Shown: positions 6,251 to 10,046 of the stretch, one piece after another
Layout of the letters: each line of letters starts with the position of its first letter
Position numbering within the stretch: the stretch's first letter is position 1
Source: CAYRIF01 sp964424205
GTDB lineage: Bacteria > Bacteroidota > Bacteroidia > Cytophagales > Cyclobacteriaceae
Length of the DNA stretch: 10,046 nt
Direction: 5' to 3'
Assembly: GCA_964424205.1 (NCBI GenBank)
Contig: CAYRIF010000130.1
Location: forward strand, 1-10,046
The notes under the pieces: generated by a model
What the model was told of the DNA's origin: nothing
Databases searched by the model: none
The model's input: only the letters and a program-made list of their open reading frames with translations
Program-made: the position numbers and the translations under genes

Positions 6251-6889
6251 TTATCCCCCAAACTTAACCCGAAATTTCTCCTTCCTTTTTTCAGAAAGTG
6301 AAGTAGTGTTTAACGCCTTAGCCAATAACGCGGGCATTGGTTTTTTAGAAGTATATAGCTGCGTAAACTCCGCAACGGAGAAATTGTCTTCGTCTTTTTT
6401 GAGGCGCTCAATTTTGTCACCAATTTGAATAGCACCCTCTTTAAGCACCGAGCAATAAAACCCCCAATGTTGTGAGGCATAGAATTTCTTTAAAAACAAA
6501 TTGCTATCGAATCGAATGTTTAATTTATAACACGGAATTCTAGGCATGGTTACTTGTAATTCCACTGCTCCTATTCTAAAAATATCACCAATATTAACCT
6601 GCGAATCGGGAGCGCCACGGACCGTTAAATTTTCACCAAAAGCGCCCAATGGAAAGTCCTTTTCGGGTAGCAATTTTTTCCAAAAATCATAGTGCTCGGC
6701 AGGGTAAATGTAAACAGCTTTTTCGACACCGCCATGATGTTCCCTATCTACTTGCACATCTCCTGTCACACCTATTTTATGAATATTTACCGGATGTGTC
6801 ACAGGATATTTGTAGATACCAGTTTTTAGTGTTTTTCCCTGATAAACAACTTCCTTTGGTTGTCCAATATTAACCGCAATAAGTTCCAT
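6251..6889 (-). CDS. MOSC-domain protein, YiiM-like
   Basis: A 212-residue cytoplasmic protein with a MOSC (molybdenum cofactor sulfurase C-terminal) beta-barrel domain followed by a C-terminal helical '3-alpha' region (about 168-208), the architecture of Escherichia coli YiiM. Family signatures are GDVQVDREHHGGVEKAVY (43-60), GAFGENLTVRG (82-92), IGDIFRIG (100-107) and PRIPCYKL (116-123) with the conserved Cys120. In E. coli, YiiM and YcbX are Moco-dependent proteins that detoxify N-hydroxylated base analogues; a similar reductive detoxification role here is inference. The ATG at 6889 directly follows the TAG of the universal stress protein gene with no base between, so the two are almost surely co-translated. 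Confidence 0.92.
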   Translation of the reverse strand: MELIAVNIGQPKEVVYQGKTLKTGIYKYPVTHPVNIHKIGVTGDVQVDREHHGGVEKAVYIYPAEHYDFWKKLLPEKDFPLGAFGENLTVRGAPDSQVNIGDIFRIGAVELQVTMPRIPCYKLNIRFDSNLFLKKFYASQHWGFYCSVLKEGAIQIGDKIERLKKDEDNFSVAEFTQLYTSKKPMPALLAKALNTTSLSEKRKEKFRVKFGG

Positions 6890-7774
6890 CTAAATCCTAA
6901 AAAGTGCTTCCAGAAAACCTACCGATTCCTCTTCATCTTTGATAATGAATAGGGGGATTTCGTTGTCATAATCGGTCAGTTCTTCGGTGACGCTACCAAG
7001 TAAAATGGAGGCTACAAACGACTTGCCCTTTGAGTCGATAATGATAATATCAGCATTTTCGCTTTTGGCAGCAGCATATATCTTATCCGCAGGTTTTTTG
7101 TCATCATCTAAGACATATATACTGCTATAAAGAATATTGTTTAAGTCAAATTTTGTAATGAATTTTTCAAACGAATTTTGTGCGTTTTTTCTCATAATCG
7201 CCGCATACTCTTCATAGGATTTCCCCATCGAAGAATAACCAGAGGGTACGGTATAGACATTATTGAAAATGATTTCTGCCCTGTTCTTTTTTGCAAAATC
7301 AATGGCTAATTCGATGTCATGTTCAGATTCACCTGAAAAATCAACAGGCACTATAATTTTATTTATTTCTGCAATAGCAGATTCGGGTACAAACAGCGTG
7401 GAGCATGCCACCTCTTTTAACAGCGCTTTAGGGGTGGTGCAGTTGCCTTCTGCATTCAATTTTCTGCCCACAATGACCAAATCAATGTCATTATTTTCTA
7501 CGACTTTGCTAAAGTCATCGGCACAGGGTTGTACTTTTAGTTCAATATGTTGTTCGATGTTGCTGTTGCCTTCAAAAAATTGTTGGGTATTATTTTTTAT
7601 TTGACTAACAAGATCTTCTTTTTCTTCTATAGACAGGCTGTCGGAAGGCATCGCATGCAGAAAGAATATTTTCTCTGAATCTAGTAATTTGCTTACCATA
7701 GAAGCATATTTCATGAGTACCTCGTCCATTTCGGACAGGTCCACACAGACAAGTAAGTTTTTCATTTTCTCCAT
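6890..7774 (-). CDS. Universal stress protein with two tandem UspA domains
   Basis: A 294-residue protein made of two Usp domains (about 4-130 and 137-279). Each begins with a beta strand ending in Asp (LLVCVDLSE; IIVPVDFSG). In domain 2 the nucleotide-binding loop reads DSKG, nine residues, then GS (247-261); this is the usual GxxG-x9-G(S/T) motif with the first Gly replaced by Asp. Domain 1 has no clear version of the loop, so it is probably the non-binding partner domain. Such proteins are cytoplasmic and tied to stress or stationary-phase survival. The tail GFLEALFRI is short and amphipathic. A second ATG at 7765 (MKNLLVCVD), preceded by GGAG at 4 nt, fits the family's usual start slightly better. 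The gene is divergent from the ABC exporter and leads a tight pair with the MOSC gene. Confidence 0.93.
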   Translation of the reverse strand: MEKMKNLLVCVDLSEMDEVLMKYASMVSKLLDSEKIFFLHAMPSDSLSIEEKEDLVSQIKNNTQQFFEGNSNIEQHIELKVQPCADDFSKVVENNDIDLVIVGRKLNAEGNCTTPKALLKEVACSTLFVPESAIAEINKIIVPVDFSGESEHDIELAIDFAKKNRAEIIFNNVYTVPSGYSSMGKSYEEYAAIMRKNAQNSFEKFITKFDLNNILYSSIYVLDDDKKPADKIYAAAKSENADIIIIDSKGKSFVASILLGSVTEELTDYDNEIPLFIIKDEEESVGFLEALFRI

Positions 7775-7837
7775 GGAGTGTAAAATTTTAATACAATAAA
7801 GTCACAAATTAAGTAATTTCTCAGATAAATTATTCTA

Positions 7838-7867
7838 TAAATATAATTCATCATAAATTTACGCAAA
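7838..7867 (-). promoter_or_regulatory. Candidate promoter of the usp-MOSC pair
   Basis: On the minus strand a TTTG (7864-7867) is followed after 18 nt by TATATTTA (7838-7845), seven of eight positions of the -7 word TAnnTTTG. The spacing is close to that of the Bacteroidota -33/-7 arrangement. Its -33 part lies only 11 nt from the start codon of the divergent ABC exporter gene, so the two transcription units may share control DNA. Confidence 0.4.
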
Positions 7868-7878
7868 AAAAAGAAGAG

Positions 7879-9684
7879 ATGGCTAGAAAAGGTGGCGGTG
7901 ATTTTCCGGAGGAAGACAAAAAGCGAAGGTTAAATAAAGAGAGTTTCCAAAAGTTGTTGGGCATTTTTAAATACATGCTGCCCTACAAAGGGAAGTTTTT
8001 TTTAGGCATGTTGCTGCTTGTAATTGGCGGAACCACCATCCTTCTTTTTCCTTTCTTGACGGGGAAATTAGTCAACGCTGCAGAAGGGAAATCTGATTGG
8101 ATAACGTCCGATATTCTTGAAATCACGATGATGCTTGTGATAGTTTTGGTGACACAGGGTGTTGTGGCGTTTTTCCGTGTGTACTTATTTGCCCAAGTGA
8201 GCGAAAAAGGAATTGCAGATGTAAGACAGGGGCTTTATACGCAACTCATTTCTTTGCCAATGGCATTTTACGACAAGCGTAGAACTGGCGAATTGTTAAG
8301 CCGTATCACTTCTGATGTGTCGTTTTTGCAAGATACTTTTTCGGTGACATTGGCGCAGTTTGTTCGCCAGCTGATTACCCTCATCGGTGCTCTGGCCTTT
8401 ATATTTATTGCCACACCCACGTTGAGTTTATTTATGATTGCTACTTTTCCTGTCGTGATTATTATCGCCATGGTATTTGGGAAATTTATCAGAAAACTGT
8501 CTAAAAAAACGCAGGATAAACTAGCAGAGGCAAATGTAATTGTGGAAGAAACATTGCAGTCGATTCCTGTGGTGAAAGCTTTTACTAGTGAATTTACAGA
8601 AACAGCTCGTTATCGAAAATCTTTGGATGGGGTAGTGCGTATGGCATTGAAAGCGGCTACGTATCGTGGGCTGTTTGTTTCGTTTATTATCATTGCCTTA
8701 TTTGGCGGTATTGTAGCAGTTTTATGGAAGGGAGCGACATTGGTACAAGAAGGGAATATGGAAGTAGGCGATCTTTTATCTTTTGTGCTGTTTACCACAT
8801 TTATTGGTGGCGCGATTGCAAATTTAGGATCGGTTTATGGGCAAATTCAGCGGTCGATTGGTGCGTCGGAAAGGGTTTTAGAACTGTTGAATGAAACAAC
8901 GGAAGTAGATTTGTCAAAATCAGGGGCACAAAAACTGATGCTAAAAGGTGATGTGACCTATGAAAATGTTGCCTTTTCCTACCCAGCTCGTAAGGAGATA
9001 ACGGTATTGGAAAATATTAATTTAGATATAAAGGCAGGCGAAAAAATAGCATTGGTCGGGCATAGTGGCGCAGGGAAATCTACCATTGTTCAACTGCTGA
9101 TGCGGTTTTATAAAATAGATAGTGGCATGATAAAAGTAGATGGAAAAGATATTAATGATTATGACCTGCGAGCATTTAGAGAGAATATCGGAATCGTTCC
9201 GCAAGAGGTGATATTATTTGGTGGAACCATCAAGGAGAATATTGCATATGGAAACCCCTCTGCCACTGAAGAGGCAGTAAAAGCAGCAGCGGAAAAAGCG
9301 AATGCTATGGAGTTCATAGCCACTTTCCCGGAAGGGTTAGAAACCATTGTAGGAGAACGGGGCATGACACTATCCGGTGGACAAAAACAACGGATTGCCA
9401 TTGCCCGGGCAATACTGAAAGACCCGACAATACTAATCCTTGATGAGGCAACCAGTTCGCTAGATGCGGAATCGGAATCATTGGTACAGCATGCCTTAGA
9501 CTTACTGATGGAAAATAGAACGACCATTATTATTGCCCACCGTTTGGCGACCATTCGAAAAGTAGATAAAATTCATGTAATTAGTAAAGGACAGATTGCT
9601 GAGTCAGGAACGCACCATCAACTTTTAGAAAACCCGAACGGAATTTACAATAACCTTGTAAAGTTGCAGTTTCAAGAGGTCTAG
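7879..9684 (+). CDS. ABC exporter half-transporter (fused permease and ATPase, MsbA/multidrug type)
   Basis: A 601-residue type IV ABC exporter subunit that would work as a homo- or heterodimer in the inner membrane. The N-terminal half has six membrane segments (about 40-62, 82-105, 160-178, 183-203, 264-284, 298-318) after a basic Gly/Lys-rich cytoplasmic start. The C-terminal ATPase is complete: A-loop Tyr368, Walker A GHSGAGKST (394-402), Q-loop Gln442, signature LSGGQ (498-502), Walker B ILILDE (518-523), D-loop SSLD (526-529) and H-loop His554 in IAHR. The substrate (lipid, lipooligosaccharide, drug or peptide) cannot be told; there is no peptidase domain. MsbA-like lipid export or drug efflux are both possible. 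The A-rich stretch just before the ATG contains AAGAAGAG but at poor Shine-Dalgarno spacing. It appears to be a single-gene unit. Confidence 0.95.
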   Translation: MARKGGGDFPEEDKKRRLNKESFQKLLGIFKYMLPYKGKFFLGMLLLVIGGTTILLFPFLTGKLVNAAEGKSDWITSDILEITMMLVIVLVTQGVVAFFRVYLFAQVSEKGIADVRQGLYTQLISLPMAFYDKRRTGELLSRITSDVSFLQDTFSVTLAQFVRQLITLIGALAFIFIATPTLSLFMIATFPVVIIIAMVFGKFIRKLSKKTQDKLAEANVIVEETLQSIPVVKAFTSEFTETARYRKSLDGVVRMALKAATYRGLFVSFIIIALFGGIVAVLWKGATLVQEGNMEVGDLLSFVLFTTFIGGAIANLGSVYGQIQRSIGASERVLELLNETTEVDLSKSGAQKLMLKGDVTYENVAFSYPARKEITVLENINLDIKAGEKIALVGHSGAGKSTIVQLLMRFYKIDSGMIKVDGKDINDYDLRAFRENIGIVPQEVILFGGTIKENIAYGNPSATEEAVKAAAEKANAMEFIATFPEGLETIVGERGMTLSGGQKQRIAIARAILKDPTILILDEATSSLDAESESLVQHALDLLMENRTTIIIAHRLATIRKVDKIHVISKGQIAESGTHHQLLENPNGIYNNLVKLQFQEV

Positions 9685-9800
9685 TGTCAAATCAAATACA
9701 AGGTGTTTTATCTATGGATGGTTAAGTTCTAGGAAATACCCCTGTTCGTTACTATTTTAGCTTCCTAAGCCTCAAAAATGAGATAATGACCTAATTCTTT

Positions 9801-9836
9801 AATGATTGAATATAGCTATTATAGCATTCAATCATT
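9801..9836. terminator. Long A+T-rich hairpin, possible terminator of the ABC exporter gene
   Basis: Perfect 11-bp arms AATGATTGAAT (9801-9811) and ATTCAATCATT (9826-9836) enclose 14 nt that can themselves fold (GCTAT and ATAGC flank a single T). Only a short T-run (TTTCT) follows on the plus strand, and it starts 116 nt after the stop codon, so termination is plausible but weak. A cruciform or a protein-binding site is the alternative. Confidence 0.4.
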
Positions 9837-9910
9837 TCTACATTGAAAATTTACCAAATAACAAAGATTTATAGATGTTCTTATTTATGCTGTATAAATT
9901 AGAAGTCAAC

Positions 9911-9939
9911 TCTATCGATTAAATCATATATTCTATCGA
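9911..9939. repeat. Direct repeat TCTATCGA x2, 21 bp apart
   Basis: TCTATCGA occurs at 9911-9918 and 9932-9939, a start-to-start distance of two helical turns, so both copies would face the same side of the DNA. This could be a paired site for a regulator of the next gene, or chance. Confidence 0.3.
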
Positions 9940-10025
9940 AATATTTATATAATTTTTAGGTTGTGGCTTGACTCTCAGTGAAATTGTTTCTTAATTGCCT
10001 AACCTCAAGTACTTTGAGACGAGAA

Positions 10026-10037
10026 ATACAATTGTAT
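10026..10037. promoter_or_regulatory. 12-bp perfect palindrome
   Basis: ATACAATTGTAT is identical to its reverse complement. It is a possible operator half-site pair near the right edge, with no gene in the window to assign it to. Confidence 0.25.
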
Positions 10038-10046
10038 AAACAAAAC

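Larger units (their letters stand above)
9685..10046. other. Gene-free end of the window
   Basis: After the exporter stop codon I see no coding frame of useful length on either strand, no tRNA-like fold and no exact TAnnTTTG word on the plus strand. The stretch is strongly A+T-rich and contains a long hairpin (9801-9836), a spaced direct repeat (9911-9939), a near-palindrome CTCAAGTACTTTGAG around 10002-10018 and a 12-bp palindrome (10026-10037). It is probably the 3' spacer of the exporter gene plus the control region of a gene beyond the edge. Confidence 0.6.

Noticed and set aside
7769..7778. Palindrome CTCCATGGAG at the usp start as an operator
   Set aside because: It spans the start codon and is short; the symmetry is simply explained by a GGAG before the second ATG.
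9159..9554. A 131-codon minus-strand ORF opposite the ABC ATPase domain
   Set aside because: It mirrors the conserved Walker B and signature region of the exporter; Ser/Ala-rich antisense composition, no family features.

Overview
The window looks like an ordinary chromosomal segment of a Bacteroidota bacterium, probably of the Cytophagia/Cytophagales type. Evidence: several genes lack a Shine-Dalgarno sequence but have the Bacteroidota -7 promoter word TAnnTTTG a short distance upstream; one gene encodes a DUF4783 protein, a family I know from this phylum; an SPII lipoprotein of a Bacteroidota-like type is present; and the DNA is A+T-rich. The phylum call is fairly secure. The order is a guess.

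Layout. Positions 1-3312 form a minus-strand block. Read in the direction of transcription it holds a secreted DUF4783 protein, a strong intrinsic terminator, nadC (quinolinate phosphoribosyltransferase, NAD synthesis) with its own promoter, a two-TM YcxB-like membrane protein, a membrane-anchored M19 dipeptidase, and the start of a PaaI-type hotdog thioesterase cut by the window edge. The last three are packed with a 1-4 nt overlap or a 14 nt gap, so they are probably co-transcribed. Positions 3313-3565 are a divergent intergenic region with a near-perfect palindrome. Positions 3566-5812 are a plus-strand block: gpmI (cofactor-independent phosphoglycerate mutase, glycolysis) and a lipoprotein of unknown function.

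Positions 5806-7774 run on the minus strand: a tandem universal stress protein whose stop codon directly abuts the start of a YiiM-like MOSC protein, then, after a small repeat-bearing spacer, a 95-codon ORF of unknown function that converges on and overlaps the lipoprotein gene by 7 nt. Positions 7879-9684 on the plus strand encode a full-length half-transporter ABC exporter with all nucleotide-binding motifs intact. The last 362 nt carry no gene but hold a long hairpin, a spaced direct repeat and a 12-bp palindrome.

How the parts work together: gpmI and nadC are core metabolism (glycolysis, NAD), the dipeptidase and lipoprotein belong to the cell envelope, and the Usp-MOSC pair suggests a small stress/detoxification operon. 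I found no defence system, mobile element, CRISPR array, tRNA or rRNA, and nothing that looks like a new biological system. The points most worth a second look are two long-ORF starts that fall inside promoter -7 boxes, the regulatory palindrome upstream of gpmI, short interspersed repeat-like sequences in three spacers, and the uncharacterised small ORF and lipoprotein.
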